From contig NZ_BNBC01000002.1 of NCBI RefSeq assembly GCF_014654675.1, forward strand, positions 248,001 to 312,000: a DNA stretch of 64,000 bases. Reading direction: 5' to 3'. The position numbers were made by a program, and so were the translations under genes. Within the stretch, counting starts at the first letter, position 1; every line of letters begins with the position of its first letter. Below the pieces are notes generated by a model. It searched no databases. It worked only from the letters and a program-made list of their open reading frames with translations, and was not told the DNA's origin. Origin of the DNA: Streptomyces spiralis. GTDB taxonomy: Bacteria > Actinomycetota > Actinomycetes > Streptomycetales > Streptomycetaceae. Below are positions 24,750 through 35,457 of this stretch, piece by piece.

Positions 24750-26858
24750 TCAGTCGGTCGGGTCGCCCGGCGGCGCGAGCGTCTGCGCGCGGGCCACCAG
24801 CAGCGCCACGTCGTCGTGGTTGTCCGGCTGGTGCAGCGTGCGCAGCAGCATGTCGCAGAGGTCCTCCAAGGGGCGCCCCGGATCGCCGAGCAGCATCAGC
24901 AGCGACTCCAGGCGCTGGTCCAGCGGATGCCGCCGGGTCTCCACGAGTCCGTCGGTGTACAGCACCAGCTGGTCACCCGGCTCCAGATCGATGGTGGTGG
25001 TCGAGAACGCCACCCCGCCGACGCCCAGCGGCACCCCGGTGGGCAGGTCGAGCAGCTCCGGTGGACGGCCCGGACGGACCCGGGCCGGGGGCAGGTGCCC
25101 GGCGTTGGCGATCCGGCACTGCCGCAGATGCGGGTCGTGGACGGCGTACAGGCAGGTGGCGATGGACTGGTCCAGGCCGTCGGTGATCCGGTCCAGGTGC
25201 TCCAGGAGCCGCGCGGGATCCAGGTCGAGCGAGGCCAGGGCCTTGGTGGCGGTGCGCAGCCGGCCCATCGTGGCGGCCGCGCTGATGCCGCTTCCCATGA
25301 CGTCCCCGACGACCAGCGCCGTCTTGTCGCCCTCCAGTGGGATCACGTCGAACCAGTCACCGCCCACCTCGATCGTGGCACCCGCCGGCTGGTACCGGGA
25401 GGCGACCTCCAGCCCGCCCGTGACGGAGGGATGGCGGGGCAGCAGACTGCGCTGGAGGGTGAGGGCGGTGTCGCGGGCGTTCTGGTACCAGCGGGCGTTG
25501 TCGATCTGCACGGCCGCGCGCGCGGCCAGCTCCCGGGCGAGCAGGACGTCGTCCTCGCTGAACGGCTCGGGGTTCCGGATGCGTTTGAGGTCCAGCGCGC
25601 CCAGCACCTCGCCGCGCGCGATCAGCGGCACGGCCAGATACGAGTGCACGCCCACGCGGCCCAGCAGGACGGCCGCTTCCGGGGACCGGGCGATGCCCGC
25701 CAGGTCCTCGTCCTTCACATGCCGCACCAGCACCGGGCGTCCGGTGCGCACGCACTGGGTGACCAGCCGCTCGGGGCCGTACCGGGCGATCTGACCCGGC
25801 GGGTCGGCGGCCTCCAGGGCGTCGACGGCGTGGTCCGCCCGGACGGCCAGAGCCCGGATCACCGCCGGCTCGGTGGGGCCCAGGCTGCTGCGCCGGCCCC
25901 CGACGACCGCCTCCAGCAGGTCCACGGCCGCCACGTCCGCCAGCTCGGGCACGGCCACGTCGGCGAGCTCCCGGGCGGTCCGGTCCAGGTCCAGGGTGGT
26001 GCCGATCCGGGCCGAGGCGTCGGCGATCAGGGCCAGGCGCCGGCGCGCCGCCTCAGCCTCGATGCCGGCCCGGTACTGCTCGGTGATGTCCACGCTCGAC
26101 AGGGCCACGCCCAGCACCGTGCCGACGGCGTCCTCCAGCCGGTACAGCGAGACCGACCAGGCGTGGTCCTCCTCGGGATCGGCGGGTGTCCGGCCGACGG
26201 CGAAGACGTCCACGAGGGGTTGGCCGCTCTCCAGCACCCGCAGCGCCGCGGTCTGCAGCGTGCCGGTGTCCACCTGCGGCAGCACCTCGGCGATGGTCCG
26301 TCCGATGTGCGCCTCGGCCGGAACCCCGTCCATGCGCTCCAGGGCCGGGTTGACCGAGACGTACCGCAGCCGGGTGTCCAGGACGGCGAGCCCGATCGGG
26401 GACTGCGAGACGATCCGCGCCGACAGCGCCACGTCCCGCTCCAGCCGGCGCACGGTCGTCTGGTCGGCGGCGAGCCCGAGCGCGTAGACGTCGCCGCGGT
26501 CGTCCAGCAGCCGCATGTTGCGGAACTCCACCAGGCGGGTACTGCCGTCCTTGTGCCGTATGGGGAAGGCGCCCGCCCAGCCCTGGCCGGTCCGCAGGAC
26601 GTCGGCGAACAGCTTGATCACCAGGTCCAGGTGCTCCTCGTGGACCATCAGCCGGCCGGCGAGCTGCCCGAGCGCCTCCTGTGCCGAGTAGCCGAAGAGC
26701 TCCTCGGCCTGCGGGCTCCACAGCACGATGCGCCCCTGGGCGTCGAGGACCACGGAGGCCACGCCCAGCACGTCGAGCAGCCCGCTGGGCCCCACCGGAC
26801 CGCCGAACGGTTCCTGGCCCTCGGCCGAGGCAGCCCCGGCTGCTGTCATCGCACGCAC
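24750..26858 (-). CDS. PAS-PAS-GAF-PP2C phosphatase (RsbU/SpoIIE type)
   Basis: A 702-residue cytosolic signalling phosphatase. PAS 1 spans about 25-140 (VVLDAQGRIVLWSPQAEELFGYS), PAS 2 about 150-265, GAF about 285-450 and the SpoIIE/PP2C domain about 475-690. Metal-binding and catalytic segments are present: VGGDWFDVI, VVGDVMGSGISAA, NAGHLPPARV and LVLYTDGLVE. Such enzymes dephosphorylate anti-anti-sigma factors, releasing alternative sigma factors in response to a ligand or redox signal. No HATPase kinase domain is attached and no anti-sigma pair is adjacent. Start GTG 26858 or ATG 26849. Confidence 0.93.
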   Translation of the reverse strand: MRAMTAAGAASAEGQEPFGGPVGPSGLLDVLGVASVVLDAQGRIVLWSPQAEELFGYSAQEALGQLAGRLMVHEEHLDLVIKLFADVLRTGQGWAGAFPIRHKDGSTRLVEFRNMRLLDDRGDVYALGLAADQTTVRRLERDVALSARIVSQSPIGLAVLDTRLRYVSVNPALERMDGVPAEAHIGRTIAEVLPQVDTGTLQTAALRVLESGQPLVDVFAVGRTPADPEEDHAWSVSLYRLEDAVGTVLGVALSSVDITEQYRAGIEAEAARRRLALIADASARIGTTLDLDRTARELADVAVPELADVAAVDLLEAVVGGRRSSLGPTEPAVIRALAVRADHAVDALEAADPPGQIARYGPERLVTQCVRTGRPVLVRHVKDEDLAGIARSPEAAVLLGRVGVHSYLAVPLIARGEVLGALDLKRIRNPEPFSEDDVLLARELAARAAVQIDNARWYQNARDTALTLQRSLLPRHPSVTGGLEVASRYQPAGATIEVGGDWFDVIPLEGDKTALVVGDVMGSGISAAATMGRLRTATKALASLDLDPARLLEHLDRITDGLDQSIATCLYAVHDPHLRQCRIANAGHLPPARVRPGRPPELLDLPTGVPLGVGGVAFSTTTIDLEPGDQLVLYTDGLVETRRHPLDQRLESLLMLLGDPGRPLEDLCDMLLRTLHQPDNHDDVALLVARAQTLAPPGDPTD

Positions 26859-27068
26859 CGCCTTCGCCCGTCCACGCGGCCCGCCGTCCCCGGTGCCGAC
26901 ACCCCCTGTTGTACCGCGCCCACGCTCACCTCTCCGAGGGTCTGTCGCCTCTTTCCACCATCCCTCACCACCCGGGTGGTCGTCCCGCCGAGTCGCCCGT
27001 AAGAACCGACGGGGGCCCGCATGCTGCGCGATGTCCGGGATGTCCCGCCCGGATCAGGTCCCTGACGG

Positions 27069-27104
27069 GGAGCACCACCGGTGGCGCTCCGCCGGTGGTG
27101 CTCC
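27069..27104. repeat. 13-bp perfect inverted repeat
   Basis: Arms GGAGCACCACCGG (27069-27081) and CCGGTGGTGCTCC (27092-27104) are exact reverse complements around a ten-base centre. It could form a stable hairpin in a 5' leader of the gene at 27224 or serve as a protein-binding site. Confidence 0.8.
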
Positions 27105-27158
27105 GCCGGGAGGTGGTGCTTTGCTGAGGGGTGGGGTGGGGCGCGGTTTCGGGGGAAC

Positions 27159-27198
27159 CCTGTGCGGCAGTCGCAGGAAGCCTGTGCGGCAGTCGCAG
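27159..27198 (+). repeat. 18-bp direct repeat, two copies
   Basis: CCTGTGCGGCAGTCGCAG occurs exactly at 27159-27176 and 27181-27198, a 22-base period, 26 bases before the start of the small gene at 27224. Two helical turns between copies would suit cooperative binding of a regulator. Confidence 0.8.
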
Positions 27199-27223
27199 CG
27201 TGGCCACGAGAGGAGCGATCACG

Positions 27224-27592
27224 ATGGTCAGTGAGCCCGAGCACCCCGAATCCGTCTCGGTGGAACTGAGTGGATGCAGCAAGGAAGACGCCCGGATCGT
27301 GTTCGACGCCCTGCGCGCCTGCTTCTCGTCGGACCGGCGCGCGGACGACGTGCCCCGCGACTACCACGAGGTACGCCCGACGGTGTGGCTCGGCACCTTC
27401 GACGTCGCCGAGCCCCGCGGGACGTGCGATCCCGCGCACCTCGGGGCGTCCGTCACGGCCGACGTGCAGGGCGGCTACTGGGCGATCGACCGGTTCCGCA
27501 CGACCCTGGACTCCCTGTTCACCGTCCAGGACCTGTGCACGGCGTCCGGCGACCAGGAGCGCGAGCTGCACGTACGCCTGGAGAGCCGCTGA
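27224..27592 (+). CDS. Small hypothetical protein
   Basis: A 122-residue soluble acidic protein I do not recognise. It starts MVSEPEHPESVSVELSG, has a helix-like segment KEDARIVFDALRACF, and later strands VWLGTFDV and ASVTADVQGGYWAIDRF, ending in a charged tail. There are no membrane segments or catalytic motifs; three Cys are scattered. ATG 27224 is preferred because GAGAGGAG lies nine bases upstream. The repeats just upstream suggest regulated expression. The alternating helix/strand pattern could suit a small alpha/beta adaptor, but that is speculation. Confidence 0.7.
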   Translation: MVSEPEHPESVSVELSGCSKEDARIVFDALRACFSSDRRADDVPRDYHEVRPTVWLGTFDVAEPRGTCDPAHLGASVTADVQGGYWAIDRFRTTLDSLFTVQDLCTASGDQERELHVRLESR

Positions 27593-27650
27593 TCCGGGCC
27601 GCCGGCCGTCCGGAGCCGGGACGGCGGCGGTCGTACGGCCACCGGAGTGA

Positions 27651-29771
<2,121 letters not shown>

Positions 29772-29813
29772 GGGCGCGCCGGGGCAGGGCCGGCCCGTCC
29801 CTAGGATGACCCC

Positions 29814-30365
29814 ATGTCACTCCCGCACGCGATCCTCACCGCCCTGCTCGAGAAGCCGTCGTCGGGGCTCGAGCTGACGCGCCGCTTCGACAAGTCGATC
29901 GGCTACTTCTGGTCGGCGACGCATCAGCAGATCTACCGGGAGCTGGGGAAACTGGAGGCGGACGGCCTGATCCGCACCCTGCCGGCCGAGCAGCCGGCCC
30001 GGGGGCAGCGCAAGAGCTACGAGGTACTGCCGGCGGGCCGGGCCGAACTGGCCCGCTGGACGGCGGCGTCCCAGGAGCCCAAGCCGCTGCGCGACGCCCT
30101 GCTGCTGCGGCTGCGCGCCGCGGCCGTGGTCGGCACGGCGGGGCTCGGGGACGACCTCCGGCGCCATCTTGAGCTGCACGAGCGGCAGTTGGCGGAGTAC
30201 CAGGAGATCGAGAAGCGCGACTTCCCGCCCGGGAAGGACGGCCCCCAGGACCGGCTGCAGCACCTGGTGCTGCGGGCCGGGATCGACCTGGAGACCTTCT
30301 GGACCGGGTGGCTCAGACACGCACTGGAGGAGTTCGCCGAACTGCCGGGCGCGGATCCGGCCTGA
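29814..30365 (+). CDS. PadR-family transcriptional regulator
   Basis: A 183-residue regulator. The N-terminal winged helix starts SLPHAILTALLEKPSSGLEL and continues through SATHQQIYRELGKLEADGLI to the wing GQRKSYEVLPAGRAEL, typical of PadR. The C-terminal helical half (about 90-180) holds the dimerisation region. It lies 42 bp after the dienoyl-CoA reductase gene on the same strand and could be co-transcribed. PadR proteins usually respond to phenolic acids or other small lipophilic compounds; the ligand here is unknown. Confidence 0.9.
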   Translation: MSLPHAILTALLEKPSSGLELTRRFDKSIGYFWSATHQQIYRELGKLEADGLIRTLPAEQPARGQRKSYEVLPAGRAELARWTAASQEPKPLRDALLLRLRAAAVVGTAGLGDDLRRHLELHERQLAEYQEIEKRDFPPGKDGPQDRLQHLVLRAGIDLETFWTGWLRHALEEFAELPGADPA

Positions 30366-30459
30366 GACGACCGCGTCTACCCGCCTGGACCCACGTCACC
30401 CCGCCTCGACCCACGCCGACCCACGTCGACCGTGTCCTTCCCGGCCCCCGGCCCGCCGC

Positions 30460-31005
30460 TCACAGCGGGTAGGGCTTCGAACGGCGGCGCATCACCCAGC
30501 CGGTGGCGATCATCGCGGCTCCGACCAGCGCTCCGCCCATCGCCAGCACCATGGTGCCGTTGGCCTTGACACCGCTGCCCAGGCGGTCCAGCAGACCGCG
30601 CGACGGCCCGGAGGCGGCGGGGGCGGAGGAGGCCGCCGGCTTCGAGTGGGCGGAGACGACGACGGACTGGGTGCCCGCCGTCATGTCGTCGGCGCACACC
30701 ACGATCACCGTGTACGTGCCCGGGCGCACGCTCCGCCAGACCGCCGACTGGCCGGCGACCGTCCCCGCCAGCGCCGCCCGGCGTCCTTGGGCGAAGCCGG
30801 TCTGGCCGGGGCCGAGCAGCGAGGCCGTGCCCCAGGCGCCGTTGACCGGGGTGCACGAGCTGGTGGTCACCGTCACCGTGGAGCCGCTGGTGGTCGCGGA
30901 GATCCCCGGCCCGGCGACGGCCGTTCCTGCGGCGATCTGGAGCGTGAGGGCGGCGGCCGCGGCGACGGGCCCCGGGCCGCCGCGCAGGAGGGATCGATCG
31001 CGCAT
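30460..31005 (-). CDS. Secreted, C-terminally membrane-anchored protein of unknown function
   Basis: A 181-residue protein with a signal peptide (AAAALTLQIAAGTAVAG), a beta-rich middle (ISATTSGSTVTVTTSSC ... RPGTYTVIVVCADD) with two Cys that may form a disulphide, an Ala/Ser/Pro linker, and a C-terminal transmembrane helix followed by MRRRSKPYPL. The layout is that of small surface proteins of streptomycetes facing the wall side. No enzymatic motif is present. There are 162 bp between its start and the end of the next reverse gene. Confidence 0.78.
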   Translation of the reverse strand: MRDRSLLRGGPGPVAAAAALTLQIAAGTAVAGPGISATTSGSTVTVTTSSCTPVNGAWGTASLLGPGQTGFAQGRRAALAGTVAGQSAVWRSVRPGTYTVIVVCADDMTAGTQSVVVSAHSKPAASSAPAASGPSRGLLDRLGSGVKANGTMVLAMGGALVGAAMIATGWVMRRRSKPYPL

Positions 31006-31167
31006 GGACTCTCCTCCGGCGGCACGGTCGGCGGGCCGTCACGAGTACCGCCGCGGACGGAAGTTGCCCGTGCCGCCTCCGAGGCAGCCCATCCCCCGTG
31101 ACGGCCCGCCGCACGCGTACCCCACCCACGCGGCCGACGGCCGAACGGCCGAGCGAGTGGAGAGGGT

Positions 31168-32181
31168 CTAGGACTGTCCCTGGCCCGTGGTGACCGTGCG
31201 GGTGGGCGAGAAGCCGCCCCAGGTGCCGTCGGGGAGTTTGGCGCGGATGCGCACCTGGTGGCTGATCCCGGCGTCCCGGCCCAGGTAGAAGCTGTACGAC
31301 GCCTTCTCGCGCGGTGCGGTGCCGCCCCAGACGAGGGAGGTGGCCGGACGTCCGTCCAGCTCCACCTGATATTCCGTCACCACACCGTCCGTGCGCGGCG
31401 GGACCCAGTCCAGGTCGAGGTAGTAGGCGCCGTCGGTGCGATGCGTGGCGGCGCGGAAGGACGTGGGCGCGGTGCCCCGGCCGTCGTCAAAGCCCGGCGC
31501 GGTGGTGAGCCGCACGGGGGCGCTCGCGGGGGAGAGGTTGTCGGCGGCGTCGCGGGCCCGGACGGTGAAGGAGTAGCGGGTGTGCGGCCGCAGCCCGGTG
31601 ACCACGGTCGCCGTCTGGCTCCCGCCCACGCTGTGGATCTTCGTGGCGCCCTGGTAGATGTCGTAGGAGGCCACGCCCCGGTCGTCCGTCGAGGCGGACC
31701 AGGACAGCTGCACGGCCCGGCTGCCCACCACCCGGCCCCGCGGGGCGAGCGGGCGGCTGGGGGCCGAGTGGTCCGCCGCGACCGCGGCGGGTGTCGTCGC
31801 CCGCACCTCCCGGCTGCGCGGCCCCAGCCGGCCGCGGTTGTCCCGCGCCCGCACGGTGAAGACATAGGTCGTCGCGGGGCTGAGCCGGGGAACGTCCACC
31901 ATGTGCTCGGACGCCGGTACCTCCTTGACCTTCGTGGTGCCGCGATACACCTGGTAGGCGTTGATGCCCGACGTGGAGGTGACCGCGTTCCACATGACGT
32001 GCACGCTGGTCGCACTGCCGGCCGCGGCGGTCACTCCGGTCGGCGCCCCGGGACCACCGCCCTCCCCGTCGTCCGCGGCGCTCCGGCCGCAGGCCGCGAG
32101 CAGCACCAGCGCACCGCACACGGCCACGACACGCCCGGGAACACGGCCATGGCGGGAAACGAGCTCGGGAACGCGTCGCAC
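31168..32181 (-). CDS. Fibronectin type III lipoprotein
   Basis: A 337-residue exported lipoprotein: the lipobox LVLLAAC near residue 25 predicts cleavage and lipid attachment at the Cys. An acidic linker is followed by three fibronectin type III domains, starting near PTGVTAAAG, RPLAPRGRVV and TSFRAATHR; the first two have clear S-x-x-x-Y-x-V/I-Y-x-G/A strands and the T-x-Y-x-F-T-V-R-A-R-D closing strand. The third is more divergent. GTG 32181 is chosen because GGGAGG lies eight bases upstream and the signal peptide then has normal length. Such proteins bind carbohydrate or protein partners at the cell surface; no catalytic domain is attached. Confidence 0.88.
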   Translation of the reverse strand: MRRVPELVSRHGRVPGRVVAVCGALVLLAACGRSAADDGEGGGPGAPTGVTAAAGSATSVHVMWNAVTSTSGINAYQVYRGTTKVKEVPASEHMVDVPRLSPATTYVFTVRARDNRGRLGPRSREVRATTPAAVAADHSAPSRPLAPRGRVVGSRAVQLSWSASTDDRGVASYDIYQGATKIHSVGGSQTATVVTGLRPHTRYSFTVRARDAADNLSPASAPVRLTTAPGFDDGRGTAPTSFRAATHRTDGAYYLDLDWVPPRTDGVVTEYQVELDGRPATSLVWGGTAPREKASYSFYLGRDAGISHQVRIRAKLPDGTWGGFSPTRTVTTGQGQS

Positions 32182-32566
32182 GAGGTCTGCCTCCCCGTCA
32201 ACTACGGTGCGGATGGCCGGGACACCGCTCGATCCAATGGTCCGGACCAATATGCCGCGTCGGCCGGAGCGCATCAAGAGGGGCGTCGTTGCCGCCGCTC
32301 TCGGGGAGTTACGTATGCTGAAACCTCACCCCGGCCGAACTGCCCGGAGCAGAAGGGGAGTTCGTGCCGTGGGCGCGGACCGCTGTCGTCGCTGATACCG
32401 CGCCGGTGCGGGCGACCGGGGGCCGGGCCGGCACGGCTTCGGCCCCCGGCCGTCCGACAAGCGGTGCGGGCGACGCCCCGGCCGGTCACCTAACGTGGGC
32501 GCACGATGAATTCACCCCATTTTGGGATGAATGTCGTCCATGTCCCCGAGGAGAGGGTTCCGCATC
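32182..32566. other. Divergent gap lipoprotein / chitosanase
   Basis: A 385-bp gap. No gene is supported. The only notable structure is an imperfect 23-bp palindrome at 32510-32532: ATTCA-C-CCCA-TTT-TGGG-A-TGAAT, 34 bases before the chitosanase start, well placed for an operator. Its A/T-rich arms stand out in this genome. Confidence 0.5.
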
Positions 32567-33334
32567 GTGCGTGTCCAGTCGCTGACGCTCGTCGCGGCGA
32601 GCGCCGCCCTGCTGGCCCCGACGACACCGCCCGCCGCCACCGTGCCGGACCGCCCTGCTGAGGAGCCGGTGGCAGCACCTGCCACCGTCACCGTGCCGCA
32701 CCGCCCTCGCGAGGAGCCGGCGGCGCGGCGCGACGGCGACGTCCGCGCCGCCGACCTGCTGGCCAAGGCGCGCGGCTGCGCGCCGGTGTCCCGCGGCCGC
32801 TACCGTCCCGACGCCGGCCGGCCCGCCACCATCCCGGTCTGCGGCCTGCGCGGGGCCGTCTTCTGGAAGTCCGACATGGACATCGACTGCGACGGGCGGC
32901 CCACCCGCCGCTGCAACCGCCACACCGACCCGGGCTTCTCGCCCGCCGCGGCCTCCGCACAGTCCGACGGCCGCCGTCTGAACGCCGAGCGCCTGCCCTA
33001 CATCGTCCTGCCCGCCCCCAGCCGCCTCTGGAACCACCGCGCCCACGGCCTGGGGAGCGGTTCGGTCGCGGCCGTCGTCTACCGGGGCCTTGTTCAGTAC
33101 GCGGTCGTCGGCGACACCGGCCCCCGGGACATCATCGGCGAGGCCTCCTACGCCACCGCCCGGCGCCTCGGCATCCCCGCCGACCCGCGCGCCGGCGGCA
33201 CCCGCTCGGGCGTGACCTACATCGTCTTCGAGCACTCCAAGCTGAAGCACATCGAGAACCACGCCGCCGCCGTGGCGGAGGGCGAACGCCTGGCCCGGAA
33301 ACTGGTGCAGGGCGACCGCCCACGCACCAGATGA
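32567..33334 (+). CDS. Secreted GH75 chitosanase
   Basis: A 255-residue exported glycoside hydrolase of family 75, which cleaves beta-1,4 bonds in chitosan. After a signal peptide (LTLVAASAALLAP) and a Pro/Arg/Glu-rich linker, the catalytic domain shows the family segments VFWKSDMDIDCDG near 105 (catalytic Asp region) and VVGDTGPRDIIGEASYA near 180 (Asp and Glu). Four Cys in the core could form disulphides. GTG 32567 is preferred: GAGAGGG lies nine bases upstream and the signal peptide starts normally; an in-frame ATG at 32531 would place charged residues ahead of it. A palindrome upstream suggests substrate-dependent control. Confidence 0.92.
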   Translation: MRVQSLTLVAASAALLAPTTPPAATVPDRPAEEPVAAPATVTVPHRPREEPAARRDGDVRAADLLAKARGCAPVSRGRYRPDAGRPATIPVCGLRGAVFWKSDMDIDCDGRPTRRCNRHTDPGFSPAAASAQSDGRRLNAERLPYIVLPAPSRLWNHRAHGLGSGSVAAVVYRGLVQYAVVGDTGPRDIIGEASYATARRLGIPADPRAGGTRSGVTYIVFEHSKLKHIENHAAAVAEGERLARKLVQGDRPRTR

Positions 33335-33350
33335 CCGGGCACGCGCCCGG
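33335..33350 (+). terminator. Hairpin after the chitosanase gene
   Basis: CCGGGC-ACGC-GCCCGG begins at the base after the TGA: six G/C pairs and a four-base loop, between the convergent chitosanase and dhaM genes. Confidence 0.5.
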
Positions 33351-33397
33351 CCGGGCCGCCGCACCCGCCCGGGCCAGACGCTGTTCACACCCGCACG

Positions 33398-33808
33398 TCA
33401 CACCTTCCGGTAGGCGTACGCCTCCGCGGCCGCCGCCTCCACCGCGTCCAGATCCGCTCCCGTGGCCGCAGTGACGACCGCGGCGACCGCACCCTCGACG
33501 AACGGTGCGTCGACGAGGCGGGTGCGGTCCGGCAGCTCGTCGCCCTCGGCGAGCAGCGCCTTCACGGTGAGCACCGCACTGCCGAGATCGGTGAGCACCG
33601 CGACCCCGGCCCCCCGGTCCACGGAGGCGGCCGCGGCCGAGACCAGCTCGGCGCTCGTACCGACCCCGCCGCCCTCTCGGCCACCCGCCGGGGCCACCGG
33701 CACCGCCTCGGCCCCGCCGGCCAGCTCCTTCGCCAGAGCGGCCACCGACGCGGCCACCTCCGCGCTGTGCGACACCAGCACGATCCCGACCAGCTTGTCG
33801 TCGCCCAT
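33398..33808 (-). CDS. dhaM: Dihydroxyacetone kinase phosphotransferase subunit DhaM (EIIA-Man domain only)
   Basis: A 136-residue protein with the mannose-type PTS EIIA fold; it receives phosphate from HPr and passes it to the nucleotide in DhaL. The phosphorylatable His is in GIVLVSHSAEVA near residue 13, and GVAVLTDLGSA and FVEGAVAAVV match family strands. E. coli DhaM is much longer, with HPr and EI-like domains; this minimal form is normal for Gram-positives and relies on the host PTS. It is the last gene of dhaK-dhaL-dhaM, one base from the dhaL stop. Confidence 0.94.
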   Translation of the reverse strand: MGDDKLVGIVLVSHSAEVAASVAALAKELAGGAEAVPVAPAGGREGGGVGTSAELVSAAAASVDRGAGVAVLTDLGSAVLTVKALLAEGDELPDRTRLVDAPFVEGAVAAVVTAATGADLDAVEAAAAEAYAYRKV

Positions 33809-33809
33809 G

Positions 33810-34409
33810 TCAGGCCTCCGCCGCCTCGGCCAGCCCCGCGATCAGCAGCGCGGACGACGTGGCCCCCGGGTCCTGGTGGCCGATGCTGCGCTCGCCCAGA
33901 TAGCTCGCCCTGCCCTTGCGGGCCTGCAACGGCGTGGTCGCCTCGGCCCCCTGCTCGGCGGCCGTGCGCGCCGCCGCGAAGCCGTCACGGAGCGCGTCCA
34001 CCGCCGGCACCAGCGCGTCGACCATGGTCTTGTCGCCCGGAGCCGCGCCGCCCAGCGTCATGACCCCCTCCACACCGGCCCGCAGCGCCTCGGCGAGCTG
34101 CTCCTCGGTCACCTCCGGGGCGTCCCCGAGCGCCTTGCCGGTCCGACGCAGCAGCGTCCCGTACAGCGGGCCGGAGGCCCCGCCGACCGTCGAGATCAGC
34201 TGGCGCCCGGCCAGGACCAGGATCGCGCCCGGCGTGTCAGCCGCGTCCTTCTCCAGCGTGGCCCGCACGGCCGTGAAGCCGCGCTGCAGATTGCTGCCGT
34301 GGTCGGCGTCCCCGATGGGCGAGTCGAGGGCGGTGAGCCGTTCCGCCTCGCGGTCGACGGACGCGGCGGTCGCCGCCATCCAGCGGCGGAAGAAATCGGC
34401 GTCGAGCAC
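33810..34409 (-). CDS. dhaL: Dihydroxyacetone kinase ADP-binding subunit DhaL
   Basis: A 199-residue all-helical subunit holding ADP/ATP and two Mg ions, which delivers phosphate to dihydroxyacetone bound on DhaK. The metal-binding cluster is visible in SPIGDADHGSNLQRG near residues 28-42, the nucleotide contact region in STVGGASGPLYG near 75, and APGDKTMVDAL and GRASYLGERS later. GTG 34409 is chosen because AAGGGAG lies five bases upstream and the protein then starts MLDADFFRRW, like homologues. It sits 55 bp after dhaK. Confidence 0.95.
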   Translation of the reverse strand: MLDADFFRRWMAATAASVDREAERLTALDSPIGDADHGSNLQRGFTAVRATLEKDAADTPGAILVLAGRQLISTVGGASGPLYGTLLRRTGKALGDAPEVTEEQLAEALRAGVEGVMTLGGAAPGDKTMVDALVPAVDALRDGFAAARTAAEQGAEATTPLQARKGRASYLGERSIGHQDPGATSSALLIAGLAEAAEA

Positions 34410-34464
34410 TGGAACTCCCTTGCGTGACAGGTGTGATGGGCGGAGTCGGGGGAGGGGGGCCGGG

Positions 34465-35457
34465 TCACACTCCCCAGCGCAGACCCGGCGTGTCCACCGG
34501 CGCGTCCCACAGCCGCAGCAGCTCCTCGTCGATCTGGCACAGGGTGACGGAGGCACCGGCCATGTCGAGGGAGGTCACATAGTTGCCGACCAGCGTGCGG
34601 GCGACCGCCACCCCGCGCTCGGCGAGGACCCGGTGCACCTCCGCGTTGAAGCCGTACAGCTCCAGCAGCGGAGTGGCGCCCATGCCGTTGACCAGCAGCA
34701 GCACCGGATTGCTCGGGCCGAGGTCCTCCAGGACCGCGTTGACCGCGAAGTCGGCGATCTCGCCCGAGGTCATCATCGGCCGCCGCTCCCGGCCCGGCTC
34801 GCCGTGGATGCCGATGCCCAGCTCCAGCTCACCGGGCGGCAGATCGAAGGTGGGGCTGCCCTTGGCCGGGGTGGTGCAGGCGCTGAGCGCCACACCGAAG
34901 CTGCGCGAGCTCTCGTTGACCTGCCGTGCGATCGACTCCACCCGCTCCAGCGGCTGCCCCTCGTCGGCCGCCGCGCCCGCGATCTTCTCCACGAACAGGG
35001 TGGCGCCGGTGCCGCGCCGCCCGGCCGTGTACAGGCTGTCGGTCACCGCCACGTCGTCGTTGACGAGCACCTTGGCGACCTGGATGCCCTCGTCCTCGGC
35101 CATTTCGGCCGCCATGTCGAAGTTGAGCACGTCACCGGTGTAGTTCTTCACGACGAACAGCACGCCCGCGCCGCTGTCCACGGCCGCCGCGGCCCGCAGC
35201 ATCTGGTCGGGCACCGGCGAGGTGAAGACCTCCCCGGGACAGGCCGCCGACAGCATCCCGGGACCCACGAACCCGCCGTGCAGCGGCTCGTGCCCCGACC
35301 CGCCACCGGACACCAGGGCGACCTTCCCCGCCACGGGGGCGTCCCGCCGTACGATCACCCGGTTCTCGACGTCGACCGTCAGCCCGGGATGAGCGGCCGC
35401 CATCCCGCGCAGTGCGTCCGCGACGACGGTCTCGGCGACGTTGATCAGCATCCTCAT
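34465..35457 (-). CDS. dhaK: Dihydroxyacetone kinase substrate-binding subunit DhaK
   Basis: A 330-residue subunit that binds dihydroxyacetone covalently as a hemiaminal on a His. The substrate loop VSGGGSGHEPLHGG lies near residues 48-62 and the hemiaminal His in LGIGIHGEPG near 218. VKNYTGDVLNFD and GRRGTGATLFVEK are further signatures. ATG 35457 is preferred because GGGAGG lies five bases upstream; ATG 35451 is also in frame. First gene of the dhaKLM unit, which converts dihydroxyacetone to its phosphate using phosphoenolpyruvate via the PTS. Confidence 0.95.
   Translation of the reverse strand: MRMLINVAETVVADALRGMAAAHPGLTVDVENRVIVRRDAPVAGKVALVSGGGSGHEPLHGGFVGPGMLSAACPGEVFTSPVPDQMLRAAAAVDSGAGVLFVVKNYTGDVLNFDMAAEMAEDEGIQVAKVLVNDDVAVTDSLYTAGRRGTGATLFVEKIAGAAADEGQPLERVESIARQVNESSRSFGVALSACTTPAKGSPTFDLPPGELELGIGIHGEPGRERRPMMTSGEIADFAVNAVLEDLGPSNPVLLLVNGMGATPLLELYGFNAEVHRVLAERGVAVARTLVGNYVTSLDMAGASVTLCQIDEELLRLWDAPVDTPGLRWGV

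Larger units (their letters stand above)
26859..27223. other. Divergent gap with hairpin and repeats
   Basis: A 365-bp gap between the phosphatase gene (minus) and a small gene (plus). I see no coding region. It contains the long inverted repeat at 27069-27104 and the direct repeat at 27159-27198, and is otherwise ordinary GC-rich sequence. Confidence 0.6.

Noticed and set aside
30378..30431. GACCCACGTC-type short repeats after the PadR gene as a regulatory array
   Set aside because: Copies are short and irregular, and could arise by slippage in GC-rich non-coding DNA. No defined arms or spacing.
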